From Siphonodentalium dalli (Eukaryota; Mollusca; Scaphopoda; Gadilida; Siphonodentaliidae): a stretch of 64,000 bases of DNA. Numbering within the stretch: the first letter of the stretch is position 1; the number at the start of each line of letters is the position of its first letter. The position numbers and the translations under genes were made by a program. Below, piece after piece: positions 10,485 through 21,195 of this stretch. Location of the stretch: NCBI GenBank assembly GCA_032622095.1, contig CP136064.1:4891512-4955511 (forward strand). Direction: 5' to 3'. The notes under the pieces were generated by a model. The model was not told where the DNA came from. It was given only the letters and a program-made list of their open reading frames with translations, and did not search any database.

Positions 10485-11345
10485 ACCATGGTAAATCCAC
10501 CCATGTTCTTTTGGGCTAAAACTCGGGTGTCCATCTATCTACTAAGACATCCACCAACTATCAAGACTCACAGAAACCCGATTTTACCAGGATTAAAAAG
10601 ACAAAAACAAGACAAAAACCCTGGTGTGGATAAACATGGGTGTAATTACCCATATATCTACACCAAGTTGTACCCGGCTGTTTCCTACCTGGGTGTTTCC
10701 AACCAAGTTGTACCTTGGTGTGATTCACCCAAGTGTTTTCTACCCAGGTGTTCACTACCGAGGCGTATCTTGGTGTTTCCCACCCAGGTGTACCTTTGTG
10801 TTTTCTTACGTCGGTGTACCTGGGTTTTTCCTTGCCTGGTGATCCTTGGTGTTGTCTTACCCATGTGCATCTCCAAAGTGTTTCCACCCATATATACCTT
10901 GGTGTTTTTGACGGAGTTTCGCCGGATATTTCTACCAGTATATTTATACCCCGGGTGTTAAAGCAGGTACCGATCGATTAGTTTACCCTGGTGTATCCCA
11001 GTATTTTTACCCAGATGTATCCCCGATGCGCCACACCGATATACCCAGGTTTTAGAACACCAATGGTTTGCCACAGGATGCTGCACTGGGAGTACCACAG
11101 GGTATATTAATATAGTTGAGCCTGCTTAAGAACACCCGTGGTATACAATACGGTAGAAACATCCGGGACACACTTGGGTCGAAGACACCAAGGTACACCT
11201 CGGGTGGATACACCGAGATACACATCAATAAGAAAACCCCAAGTTTCACATAGGTAAGGAACACTAAAGTACAACCGGGTAGGAAACACAAAAATACATA
11301 TGGGTAGGAAACACAAACGAACACCTGGCTGAATAACACCACCGT
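10485..11345. repeat. ~25-bp minisatellite that switches orientation
   Basis: From about 10630 to 11050 imperfect units of the type GTGTTTCCCACCCAGGTGTA + CCTTG repeat at ~25 bp. From about 11110 to 11345 the complementary form (GGTACACCTCGGGTGGATAC, AACACAAAAATACATATGGG) repeats. The turn-around lies near 11050-11110. ORFs read through it on both strands are periodic artefacts. Confidence 0.85.
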
Positions 11346-12021
11346 ACTGGTGGTGACTATAAATTTCATAGTTGTCGATCCGTGCAATGGAGATTTTTGG
11401 ACAAAAAGACAAGTTGACTTTACATTTTTTTTTTTTAAATCATCCCGGGGCGGACACTATAGCGCGATTTGGACCAAAAAAACACTCTGACTGGCAATAT
11501 TCGATTTTGTTTACAAAATCCCCAGTAGTGGCTGGCACTTTATCGAGAATCGATCCCGCCGTAGTGCCAGCCATTAATAATTATATCTACATGTGCGCAT
11601 GGATGTGTTTGGATGTGGTCGGCTTTTCGACGGACAATAAACTGAGTCAAAATATTCATAGACGGTGTGTATATAACCCCAAGCGGTGCAGTATACATCA
11701 TAATTACCTTATTATGCTGCAGTAAAAGCCATGGAAGCAGGTAGAACTGCTACTGGTCGAATGTAGTTAATATTCATGTAGATCTTTAAAAAATTATAAA
11801 GCAATGCCGTAGAAGATACCAATTCCAATGGCTGGTGGTGAAATAAATCATAATTATATAACATGCACATTCCGAATGAGCATAAAACACTGCCTCTATA
11901 CGAAGTTGATACATGACAGTGATTATTAAAACATATTAAATTGGCTTATATATGCATGTTCGATATGGTGGATATCATATATGATTATTTGAATACACAT
12001 GTATTCGGTATTGAAAACAAA

Positions 12022-12058
12022 CTCGGGTGGATACACCGAGATACACATCAATAAGAAA
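12022..12058 (+). repeat. 37-bp perfect copy of minisatellite sequence inside the left arm
   Basis: It is identical to 11199-11235 (CTCGGGTGGATACACCGAGA...) and absent from the matching place in the right arm, so it is a templated insertion of neighbouring DNA. Confidence 0.85.
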
Positions 12059-12157
12059 TTATGTTATATAATTATATATAGTGTCAAACCGAATGGGGAA
12101 TCTTTAAAAATAGATTATCTCATGACATAGCAAGATTGATATACATGTAGTTTCATA

Positions 12158-12715
12158 TATCAGTACAGCGGCTGTAGTTCAGCAGATTATCGCGAACGCA
12201 GTTTAACTCAATTGTAACGAAGTTAGCAGAGTTTAGGTGGTGCAAATGACATGTAATCGATGGGCCATAACCAGGTACATGGATAGAACAAAATTTGGCC
12301 GACCTGCACCCCAGTTCAGCAGTTCAAAATCCCGTCCAGTAGTTCATATCGAGCAGTTCAGCAGATTCCCGAACGCAGTTTAACCAATTTTTAACGAGGA
12401 TAGTCGGGTATATGTTGTGCAAATGACTTTGGCCGACATACACCCCTGTTCAGCAGTTCAAAATCCCGTTCAGCACTTTATCGGGAAAAGTTCAGCAGAT
12501 TCTCCAAATCTAAGTTTAACTGATTTGTAACGAAGATATGCGGGTGAAGGTGGTTCAAATGACCTGAAATCGATGGGCCATAACCATATACGTTGATAGA
12601 AAACCATTTGGCCGACCTCCACCCCAGTTCGAGAAATCTGCTGATCAGAATTCTAGGTGATAATCTGCTGATCAGCTGCTGATTCAGCGTTTTAGGTACA
12701 TCCCCGTTTTTATAC
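12158..12715 (+). repeat. loop of the inverted repeat: three degenerate ~155-bp tandem units
   Basis: Units starting near 12176, 12355 and 12489 share GTTCAGCAGATT, ACGCAGTTTAAC, GTGCAAATGAC, ATCGATGGGCCATAACCA and TTTGGCCGACCT...ACCCC. The last unit ends in AATCTGCTGATCAG palindromes. Confidence 0.75.
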
Positions 12716-14005
12716 CCATGAAACTACATGTATATCAATCTTGTCAAGAGATAATTCATTTTTAAAGATTCCCAATTCGGTTTTGACACTATATATATAA
12801 CATAATAGTTTGTTTTCAATACCGAATACATGTGTATTCAAATAATCATATATGATATCCACCATATCGAACATACATATATAAGCCAATTTATAGGTTT
12901 AATCATCACTGTCAGGTATCACTTCGTATAGAGGCAGTTTTACCAATTATAAATTGTGTTAGCCGTCCAAACAAAAAATCAAAGATTATTACACAATACA
13001 TGTAGCTGTAATTAATAAAAGTTTTCTCAATAAAGAATGTTTTATGCTCATTCGGAATGTGCATGTTATATAATTATGATTTATTTCACCACCAGCCATT
13101 GGAATTGGTATCTTCTACGGCATTGCTTTATAATATTTTAAAGATCTACATGAATATTAACTACATTCGACCAGTAGCAGTTCTACCTGCTTCCATCGCT
13201 TTTACTGCAGCATAATAAGGTAATTATGATATATACTGCACCGCTGGGAGTAATATACACAACCGTCTATGAATACTTTGACTCAGTTTATGTCAGTTAT
13301 GGTCCGTCGAAAAGCCGACCACATCCAAACACAAATGACAAATAAGTGGGAATACAACAAATGCAGTCCATGCGCACATGTAGATATAATTAGTAACGGC
13401 TGGCACTACAGCGGGATCGATTATCGCTATAGTGCCAGCCACTACGGGGGATTTGTCAAAAAAACCCGGGATGATTTTTTTTCTAAAATGTAAAGTCAAC
13501 TTGTTTTTTTGTCAAAAAATCTCCATTGCACGGATCGACAACTATGAAATTTATAGTCACCACCAGTACAGTGGATTATTTTGGTCAAAAATCCCGCCAT
13601 AGTGTCCGTCCCTGGAGTTTTGGTCGATTCTTGTTATTGTGCCCACCAGTATGGGGGATTTCATGGTCCAAAAGCCCTATATTGCCAGGTAGAGGGATTT
13701 TTTGGGGGCCAAATCGCGCTATAGTGTCCGTCCCGGGGTGATTTTACTAAAAATGAAAAGTCGACTTTACATTTTGTCACAAAATCTCTATTGCACGGAT
13801 CGACAACTATGAAATTTACAGTTGTCGATCCGTGCAATGGAAATTTTGTGGTCCAAAAACCTAATATTGCCAGTCAGCGGGTTTTCTGGTAAAAAAATCG
13901 CGCCATAGTGTTCGTCCCGATGGATTTTTGGTCAAAAATCCCGTTATAGTGGCCGACCCGGGGATTTTTTCTAAAAATATTAAAGTCAACTTGTCTTTTG
14001 TCAAT

Positions 14006-14310
14006 GCAAGATAATGAGAAGATAGTTATGAAGAAGCGAAAAGTTCAGCGTTTATTTATTCTGAAGACGAAGAAATAACAGAAGAGCGGAGACGAAAACG
14101 CAAAAAGAGAACACAGGGGTGAAAATAAAAAGAGAAAGGTCAGTGGCAATAGATTTCGATTCATCGGAATATTTTGAGGTGGTGAGTAGTGTAGAGAAAT
14201 TTTCGAGAGAATTTAGAACAGCTGCGAGAAATTTGAAGTGAAATTTCAAAAACTTCCCAAACCCATTTAAAAAATGTGTCCAAGATTTTTTATAGTTAGC
14301 TGAAAATTTA
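14006..14310 (+). pseudogene. array gene-fragment copy 1
   Basis: A degenerate copy of the fragment described at 15684. It breaks off at the poly-C tract and carries a stop within the acidic segment (GAAATAACAGAAGAG). Confidence 0.6.
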
Positions 14311-14324
14311 AGTGAAGGTGTGTC

Positions 14325-14325
<1 letters not shown>

Positions 14326-14364
<39 letters not shown>
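14326..14364. repeat. 39-bp homopolymer C tract at an inversion junction
   Basis: Thirty-nine consecutive C lie exactly between a forward fragment copy (ending about 14320) and an inverted one (from 14365). The minus strand is G39 and could form quadruplexes. The minus ORF across it reads as polyglycine and is not a gene. Confidence 0.9.
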
Positions 14365-14366
<2 letters not shown>

Positions 14367-14485
14367 GTGTTAACTTTTTGCGTTTTCGTTCTCGTTCTTC
14401 TGGTATTCCTTCATCTTCAGAATAAATAATCGGCTGAATTTTTCGCTTCTTCTTTTCATTATCTTGCATTGACAAATGACAAGTT
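14365..14485 (-). pseudogene. array gene-fragment copy 2 (inverted, 5' part only)
   Basis: The complement reads CAATGCAAGATAATGAAAAG and continues through the SEDEG-type acidic and arginine-lysine-rich segment, ending at the C tract. Confidence 0.6.
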
Positions 14486-14835
14486 GACTTTACATTTTTT
14501 TCAAAAAAAATCCCCTGGACGGCCACAAAAGCGGGATTTTTGACCCAAAATCCATCGGGACGGACACCATAGCTTGATCTTTGACCAAAAACGTCTCTGA
14601 CTGGCAATATTGTGCTTTTTGACCACAAAGCTATGAAATTTATAGTTGTCGATCCGTGAAATGGAGATTTTGTGGTCCAAAAGCCCAATATTGCCAGTCA
14701 GAGGGGTTTTTGGTAAACAAAATCGCGCTATAGTGTCCGTCACGATAGATTTTTTGTCAAAAATCTCGCTATAGTGGCCGCCCCGGGGATATTTTCGAAA
14801 ACAAAATGTAATGTCAACTTGACTTTTGTCAATGC

Positions 14836-15130
14836 AAGATAATGAGAAGATAGTTATGAAGAAGCGAAAAGATCAGCCGATTATTTATTCTGAAGATTAA
14901 GAAATACCAGAAGAGCGGGGACGAAAACGCAAAATGAGAATGCGGGGTGAAGAAAAAAAAGAGAAAGGTCAGTGCCAATAGATTTCGATGCATCGGAATA
15001 TTTGATAGTTTGGCTGAAAATTTAAAAAACAAAAATGTGAAGTTGGGTCTTCAACACGAGTTCGGATTACAATAAATCATCCTGGTTTAGATATGGGAAT
15101 TTTCCTCCCATTCAAGAAAGATTAAGAAAT
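14836..15130 (+). pseudogene. array gene-fragment copy 3 (internally deleted)
   Basis: It holds the 5' part and the 3' part (GAAGTTGGGTCTTCAACACG). About 120 bp between GCATCGGAATATTT and GATAGTTTGGCTGAAAAT, present in other copies, are missing. Confidence 0.6.
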
Positions 15131-15683
15131 CGATCGCGCTATAGTGACAAAAAAAATCACCCCGGAACAAACACTATAGCGCGATTTTTGACCAAAAACC
15201 ACTCCAAATGGCAATATTGGAATATTTGACCAAAAATCCTCCGTTCTGGCTGGCACTATAGCGCGATCGATTCGCGTTATATTACCCACCAGTACGGGGG
15301 ATTTTTTGGTCCAAAAGCCACAATACTACCAGAGGGCTTTTTGATCCAAATAACGCTATAGTGTCCGTCCCGGGGTGATTTTTCCTATAAAATGTTAAGT
15401 CGACTTTACATTTTGTCAAAAAATCTACTCTGTACGGATCGACAGCTATGAAATTTATAGTTGTCGATCCGTGCAATGGAGATTTTGTGGTCCAAAAGCC
15501 CAATATTGCCAGTCAGAGGGGTTTTTGGTCAATCGCGCTATAGTGTCCGTCCCGATGGATTTTTTTGTCAAAAATCCCGCTATAGTGTCCGTCCCGATGG
15601 ATTTTTTGTCAAAAATCCCGCTATAGTGGCCGTCCCGGGGATTTTTTCTAAAACAATATGTAAAGTCAACTTGTCTTTTGACA

Positions 15684-16104
15684 ATGCAAGATAGTGAGAA
15701 GATAGTTATGAAGGAGCGAAAAGTTCAGCCGATTATTTATTCTGAAGATGAAGAAACACCAGAAGAGCGGGAACGAAAACGCAAAAAAGAGAACACGGGG
15801 GAAAAGAAAAAGGTCAGTGCCAATAGATTTCGATGAATCGGAATATTTTGAGGTGGTGAGTAGCGTAGAGAAAGTTTCTAGAAAATTTAGATCAGCTGCT
15901 AGGAAATTTGAAGTGAAATTTGAAAATTCCACACCCATTTAACAAATGTGTCCAAGATTTTTGATAGTTTGGCTGAAAATAAAAAAAAACATTATTGTGA
16001 AGTTGGGTCTACAATACGAGTTCGGATTAGAATAAATCATGCTTGTTTAGATATGGGGATTTTTCTCCCATTCAAGAAAGATTATGAAATCGATCGCGCT
16101 ACAG
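15684..16104 (+). pseudogene. array gene-fragment copy 4 (best preserved): anonymous N-terminal-type protein fragment
   Basis: The fragment encodes, in order, an acidic patch (YSEDEE-like), a basic nuclear-localisation-like run (about 15748-15815), the segment SVPIDFDESEYFEVVSSVEK, a basic-aromatic helix (RKFRSAARKFEVKF) and a C-terminal segment with LDMGIFLPFKKDYEID. One frame covers 15748-15942. After a stop the same protein continues at 15948-16110. Copies elsewhere in the array share the protein order, so the ancestor was coding. I do not recognise the family. The LD-x-x-I-x-LPF motif recalls an uncharacterised domain seen in large mobile elements of aquatic invertebrates, but that is memory only. 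The fragment is cut at both ends by hairpin modules. Confidence 0.6.
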
Positions 16105-16595
16105 TGACAAAAAAAATCATCCCCGGGAAGAACACTATACAGAGATTTTTTACCAGAAACCACTCTTACTGGAAATATTAGGATTTTTGACCGAAAAATG
16201 CCCCGTACTGGCTGGCATTATATTCACGCTATAGTGCCCACCAATACGGGGGGTTTTGAGGTCCAAAAGCCCCAATATTTCCAGACAGAGGGATTTTTGG
16301 TCCAAATCGCGTTATAGTGTCCGTCCATGTGTGATTTTTACTGAAAATATAAAGTGGACTCTACATTTTGTCAAAAATCTCCATTGCACGGATCGACAGC
16401 TATGAAATTTATAGTTGTCGATCCATGCAACGGATATTTTGTGGTCCAAAAGACTAATATTGCCAGTCAGAGGGGTTTTTGGTCAAAAAAGGCGCCATAG
16501 TGTCCGTCCCGATGGATTTTTGGTAAAACATAACGCTATAGTGGCCGCCCCGGGGATTTTTTCTACAAAATGTAAAGCCAGCTTGTCTTTCGTCA

Positions 16596-17012
16596 ATGCA
16601 AGATAATGAGAAGATAGTTATGAAGGAGCGAAAAGTCAGCCGACTATTTATTCTGAAGATGAAGAAATACCAGTAGAGCTGGGACGAAAACACAAAAAGA
16701 GAACACGGGGTGAAAAGAACAAGAAAAAGGTCAGTACCAATAGATTTCGATGCATTGGAATATTTTGAGGTGGTGAGTAGAGTGGAGAAATTTTCTAACA
16801 AATTTAGAACAGCTGCGAGGAAATTTGAAGTGAAATTTGAAAAAAATTCCACACCCATTTAAAAAATGTGTCCAAGATTTTTGGCCGTTTGGCTGAAAAT
16901 TTCAAAACAAATGTGAAGTTGGGTCTTCAACACGAGTTCGGATTACAATAAATCATCCTGGTTTAGATATGGGGATTTTTATCCCATTCAAGAAAGATTA
17001 TGAAATCCATCG
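16596..17012 (+). pseudogene. array gene-fragment copy 5
   Basis: Nearly full length with the same order of acidic, basic and LPF segments. Small indels break the frame around the basic run. Confidence 0.58.
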
Positions 17013-17517
17013 CGCTACAGTGACAAAAAAAGCACCCCGGGACGGACACGACAGCGCGATTTTTTACCAAAAACCACTCTGAATGGCAATATAGGGGATT
17101 TTTGACAAAAAATCCCCCGTACTGGCTGGCACTATAACGCGATCAATTCGCGTTATAGTAAACACCAGTACGGGGGCATTTAGTGGTCCGAAAGCCCCAA
17201 TATTACCAGAGGGCTTTTTGGTCCTAATAACGATATAGTGTCCTTCCCGGAGTGATTTTTAATAAAAATGTAAAGTCGACTTTACATTTGTCAAATAATC
17301 TCCACTGCTCGGATCGACAACTATGAAATTTATAGTTGTTGATCCGTGCAATGGAGATTTTGTGGTCTAAAAGCCCAATATTGCCAGTCAGAGGTGTTTT
17401 TGGTTCAAAAAATCGCACAATAGTGTCCGTACCGATGGATATTTGGTCAAAAATCCCGCTATGGAGGCCGTCCCGGGATTTTTTTAAAAACAATGTAAAG
17501 TCAACTTGTCTTTGGTC

Positions 17518-17640
17518 ATTGCATGATAATGAGAAGATAGTTATGAAGAAGCGAACAGATCAGCCGATTATTTATTCTGAAGATGAAGAACTACCAGAAG
17601 AGCGGGGTCGAAAACGCAAAAAGAGAATACGGGGTGAAGG
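17518..17640 (+). pseudogene. array gene-fragment copy 6 (5' part)
   Basis: The acidic and arginine-lysine-rich parts only. It is followed directly by an inverted piece of the 3' part. Confidence 0.55.
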
Positions 17641-17654
17641 CCCAAAATTAACAT

Positions 17655-17805
17655 TTTTGTTTTTATTTTTCAGCTAAACTATCAAAAATCCTGGTCACAT
17701 TTTTTAAATGGGTGTGGAAATTATTGAAATTTTCCTCGCAGCTGATCTAAATTTTCTAGAATATTTCTGTACACTACTCACCACCTCAAAATATTTCGAT
17801 GCATC
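17655..17805 (-). pseudogene. array gene-fragment copy 7 (inverted middle part)
   Basis: The complement reads from GCATCGAAATATTTTGAGGT through AATTTAGATCAGCTGCGAGG to the segment after it. It abuts the forward copy at 17795 head to head. Confidence 0.55.
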
Positions 17806-18062
17806 GGAATATTTTAAGGTGGTGAGTAGTGTAAAGAAATTTTCTAGAAAATTTAGATCAGCTGCTAGGAAATTTGAAGTAAAATTTGAAAAACATTCCA
17901 CACCCATTTAAAATATGTGTCCAAGATTTTTGGCCGTTTGGCTGAAAATTTCAAACAAAAATGTGAAGTTGGGTCTTCAACACGAGTTCGGATTACAATA
18001 AATCATCCTGGTTTAGATATGGGGATTTTTATCCCATTCAAGAAACATTATGAAATCCATCG
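17795..18062 (+). pseudogene. array gene-fragment copy 8
   Basis: It starts at GATGCATCGG, the centre of the local palindrome, and continues through the SAARKFEVKF and LPF segments. Confidence 0.58.
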
Positions 18063-18668
18063 CGCTACAGTGACAAAAAAGGCACCCCGGGACGGACACA
18101 ACAGCGCGATTTTTTACCAAAAACCACTCTGAATGTCAATATTGGGGATTTTTTACCAAAAATCCCCCGTACTGGCTGGCACTATAGCGCGATCAATTCG
18201 CGTTATAGTAAACACCAGTACGGGGGCATTTAGTGGTCCAAAAGCCCCAATATTACCAGAGGGCTTTTTGGTCCTAATAACGATATAGTGTCCTTCCCGG
18301 AGTGATTTTTACTAAAAATGTAAAAGTCGACTTTACATTTGTCAAATAATCTCCACTGCTCGGATCGACAACTATGAAATTTATAGTTGTCGATCCGTGC
18401 AATGGAGATTTTGTGGTCTAAGAGCCCAATATTGCCAGTCGGAGGTGTTTTTGGTTCAAAAAATCGCACAATAGTGTCCGTACCGATGGATATTTGGTCA
18501 AAAATCCCGCTATGGAGGCCGTCCTGGGATTTTTTTTTTAAAACAATGTAAAGTCAACTTGTCTTTGGTCATTGCATGATAATGAGAAGATAGTTATGAA
18601 GAAGCGAAAAGATCAGCCGATTATTTATTCTGAAGATGAAGAACTACCAGAAGAGCGGGGTCAGCTGA

Positions 18669-19729
18669 CTTTTTGAAGCTCTCCAGTCGAAAGGGAAAAT
18701 CGCTAAAACATAAAATGCAGAGAAATATTGGCGCAAATTACGGTCCCAAATGATTTAAAGCCTTTCTACAAATTACGTGAAAGCTGCTACCGATGAAAAT
18801 CGTCTAAGATTTAGTGAAAATGTTACTCTGAAAAATTCTAGTGCCACGTAGAGGTTGCCGCCATTTTGAAAATCTTCGAGAGAGAACCTGGTGAGATCAA
18901 ACCATATTTCCCTTGTTATACTTCATATCAATAGATACGAACTCAGAAGTGCTTATCAAGCCAATAATATAACTAGCAACTTATTGTTTATTTTGGTCAC
19001 TGACTGTTCATTTTCCTGTGTTGACCAACTCTTCGAGTGTATTGCTCACAATGGAAACTGGTTCAGGCACCCTGTATACCCTCAGGTTTCAATTGTCACT
19101 CACAACATACAAACTAGCGCTCAAAAGAATGACGAATCAAATGTATTGCATCTTCATGATGCATAGATAATAGGACACATGCTCCGAAACACGATGAAAA
19201 TGCCAGGAATATCTTAAAGAGTGATAGGGATTATTCAACATCCTCTTTGCTAGATGGCAATAAGCGTCCACCGATATAGCAATCACCCATGGGCATCTCT
19301 AGCTACCAATATCATGATTCCTCTCATATATATCAGTGTGCATTTTCTGGAATCCAATGCTAGCCCAGCCGGCTTAAACTCGTTGGAACGGGGCATAATT
19401 AGTTCATTTACAAATCATGTTCTTTAAGCTTTAATAATCATGATTTGCATGAAATTCCTAAAAGCTATACCAGATGATCTCTCTACCCAAACCCCAGGCA
19501 GATTTATCTCCCATCGCTCCGCTGAGATAACACTGCCATAAGGACATTTGGTAAGGATTTCTTACGTGTTCTCAGTTCTTATGTTTTAGGATTAAAATTG
19601 TCTATGTCTGGCTCAGTTCATAATGTTCTTATTAATACCGAAAGAATGACCACTATTGCAAACTTTTGTTACTGTCATCGTATAATTTCTTATTCCTGTG
19701 TTTTATATAACGTTCTTCAAGTTTGTTCG
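18669..19729. other. no confident feature
   Basis: An ORF at 18891-19166 (91 codons) matches nothing recognised. A CCGCCATTTTGAAAATC motif (18859-18876) is the complement of a YY1-like AAAATGGCGGC, but its ATG frame closes after 8 codons. Very decayed LINE sequence on the minus strand may extend left from 19730. Confidence 0.4.
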
Positions 19730-20090
19730 CTATTGTAGCACAATACTTGGTGATGTCAAAGTTGACTGATTTATCCACACATGTTCTAATCCAATTTTTC
19801 TTAAAAACAATTCAACACTCTGACTAAAGCCACCGTCTATTTGCATGCTTTCAAAATAGGCGTTTTTAACTAATGAGGACTCTGGTGCAGAAATGATGTG
19901 GTGACAAAATCCAATGCTATTCTTTAGTCCTGCTATATATACGGGAAAAAGACACAATTCCACTGGACAAGCCATATTACCAGATGACTTGTTCACACCT
20001 AAAACAGATTTAGTACATTTTAACTGTATTTTATCCATAGGGAATGTAAACATTCTGATCTCAATCTCAATTTGAGTCACTAATATAATA
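19730..20090 (-). pseudogene. LINE ORF2 C-terminal fragment
   Basis: A 116-codon minus-strand ORF contains DKIQLKCTKSVLGVNKSSGN, then PVELCLFPVYIAGLKNSI and near the end GLEHVWINQ. The order K-x-x-K-x-x-LGV-x-KSS...E-L-x-x-FP-x-Y-I is the region after the RT thumb in a large group of invertebrate non-LTR elements. The RT motifs lie upstream (higher coordinates) and are missing. It is 5'-truncated, and no poly-A was found. Confidence 0.65.
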
Positions 20091-20149
20091 TGGTCTAAAG
20101 TGGTGAGTTCAAGACTTAGTGTTAAAATTATTTCAAGAGCGGCTTAATA

Positions 20150-20470
20150 TTCAACTTGGTAGGGGTCCGTGAAGTTAGCACAACATGGGCCCATATTTGC
20201 AAGGATGTGGTTACTCTCAGATGGTACTTTCGCTGTTAGTTTTCACTGACGAATGTTGAACAGGGGCACATTCAATTCAACATTCGTTCAACATTCGGAC
20301 TTGGCCATTTTTCGAGGATTTTGACTCGGGTAAAGAGGGCACATGATCGGTTCGGACCCATATGTGAAGGGATGTGTACACTCCTTAAACAGAGCACATT
20401 CAATATTCGTTCAACATTCGGACTTGATTTGTTGTGTCTCCTGAACAATTTGATTTTCCGGAGGTACGAC
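20150..20470 (+). repeat. dispersed repeat with TTCAACATTCG motifs; inverted copy at 31010-31535
   Basis: GGGGTCCGTGAAGTTAGCAC at 20161 is the complement of the end of the 31-kb copy. Both contain multiple CAACATTCGTTCAACATTCG motifs and an AAATATGGGCCC/GGGCCCATATTTG segment. Confidence 0.65.
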
Positions 20471-20480
20471 CTTTTAGCAG

Positions 20481-20763
20481 TCTATGGACGCTAGCTATGT
20501 TCATGAAGTATATGGACGCTAGCTATGTTCATGAAGTCTATGGACGCTAGCTATGTTCATGAAGTCTATGGACGCTAGCTATGTTCATGACGTCTATGGA
20601 CGCTAGCTATGTTCATGAAAGCCTATGGACGCTAGCTATGTTTATGAAGTCTATGGACGCTAGCTATGTTCATGAAGTCTATGGACGCTAGCTATGTTCA
20701 TGAAGTCTATGGACGCTAGCTATGTTCATGAAGTATATGGACGCTAGCTATGGTCATGAAGAC
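20481..20763 (+). repeat. 28-bp tandem repeat, ten copies
   Basis: The unit CTATGGACGCTAGCTATGTT + CATGAAGT is repeated ten times with few changes (for example GTATATGG variants, one GAAAGCC junction, one TTTATG). There are no unique spacers, so it is not CRISPR-like. Confidence 0.95.
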
Positions 20764-20805
20764 ATGGCAGTAGCATTGTCAGTTTCGAGGAGACTTGATA
20801 TTTAA

Positions 20806-21191
20806 AGGTACTCAATCCGATAAAACTCCTCTAAATTACTATTTCAATGGCTTCGGGGGTCAAAAATATTTGATTCGAATCGAGGAAGTCACCCATTAAA
20901 GCTCAGATTTATTAGATATCGATTTTAGAAATCTATTATATTTCATTATCGGGAATACTTTCTGTCCCATAAGTTTGCCGAAAAAGCCGACCGACATACT
21001 CTCGATACTAAATTCCATTGAACAAAATGTTGCTATACAACACATTTTGGGCAATTATATACGATAGTTCACAGTCGTTAGCATTATTTTTGGATAATTA
21101 ATCGATTCTGATAACTAAAGTGACCTTTGATAACATTTTGTTGTTGTTGGAATCTGTTGAGATGGGGACCCTCTGATCGGATTTAGTACCT
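20806..21191. mobile_element. 386-bp MITE with TTAA target duplication (piggyBac/Kolobok-type)
   Basis: TIRs AGGTACTCAATCCGAT and ATCGGATTTAGTACCT pair with one mismatch. They are bordered by TTAA at 20802-20805 and 21192-21195. No ORF. Confidence 0.72.
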
Positions 21192-21195
21192 TTAA

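Larger units (their letters stand above)
11348..13567. repeat. 2.2-kb inverted repeat with ~0.8-kb arms
   Basis: The left arm (11348-12157) and right arm (12716-13567) are inverted copies from GGTGGTGACTATAAATTTCA through GCACATTCCGAATGAGC and GGCATTGCTTTATAA to GATATACATGTAGTTTCAT. The right arm holds an extra ~95 bp (about 12940-13040) and ~35 bp (about 13335-13370). The left arm holds an extra 37 bp (12022-12058). The outer ends carry the TAGTTGTCGATCCGTGCAAT motif found throughout the adjoining array. Confidence 0.88.
16870..18660 (+). repeat. two recent ~1.05-kb units of the array
   Basis: Bases 16870-17610 recur at about +1050 (17920-18660), including private variants such as GTCCTAATAACGATATAGTG and TGGAGGCCGTCC. 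By eye they are over 95% identical, much closer than the other units. Confidence 0.8.
13568..18668. repeat. composite satellite: hairpins alternating with copies of one coding fragment
   Basis: The array alternates two kinds of module. Module one is a set of hairpins with stems such as ATCGCGCTATAGTG, GTACTGGCTGGCAC and CGGATCGACAACTATGAAAT, linked by TTTTTGGTCAAAAATCCCGC-like spacers. Module two is a ~430-bp coding-like fragment beginning CAATGCAAGATAATGAGAAG. Fragment copies lie at about 14006, 14365 (inverted), 14836, 15684, 16596, 17518 (truncated), 17655 (inverted), 17795 and 18572 (truncated). Unit length varies between about 0.8 and 1.05 kb. ORFs that join the two modules are read-through artefacts. 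Confidence 0.85.

Noticed and set aside
10401-10961. 186-codon ORF and its minus-strand partners
   Set aside because: The frames follow the ~25-bp minisatellite; composition is periodic and open on both strands, so it is not coding.
14308-14688. 126-codon minus ORF with polyglycine
   Set aside because: It is a read-through of the C39 tract and hairpin modules of the satellite array.
18859-18876. YY1-like AAAATGGCGGC on the minus strand as a gene start
   Set aside because: The ATG frame closes after eight codons with no good splice donor before the stop.
20481-20763. CRISPR-like regular array
   Set aside because: The 28-bp units abut directly without unique spacers, and the genome is eukaryotic. 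It is a plain tandem repeat.
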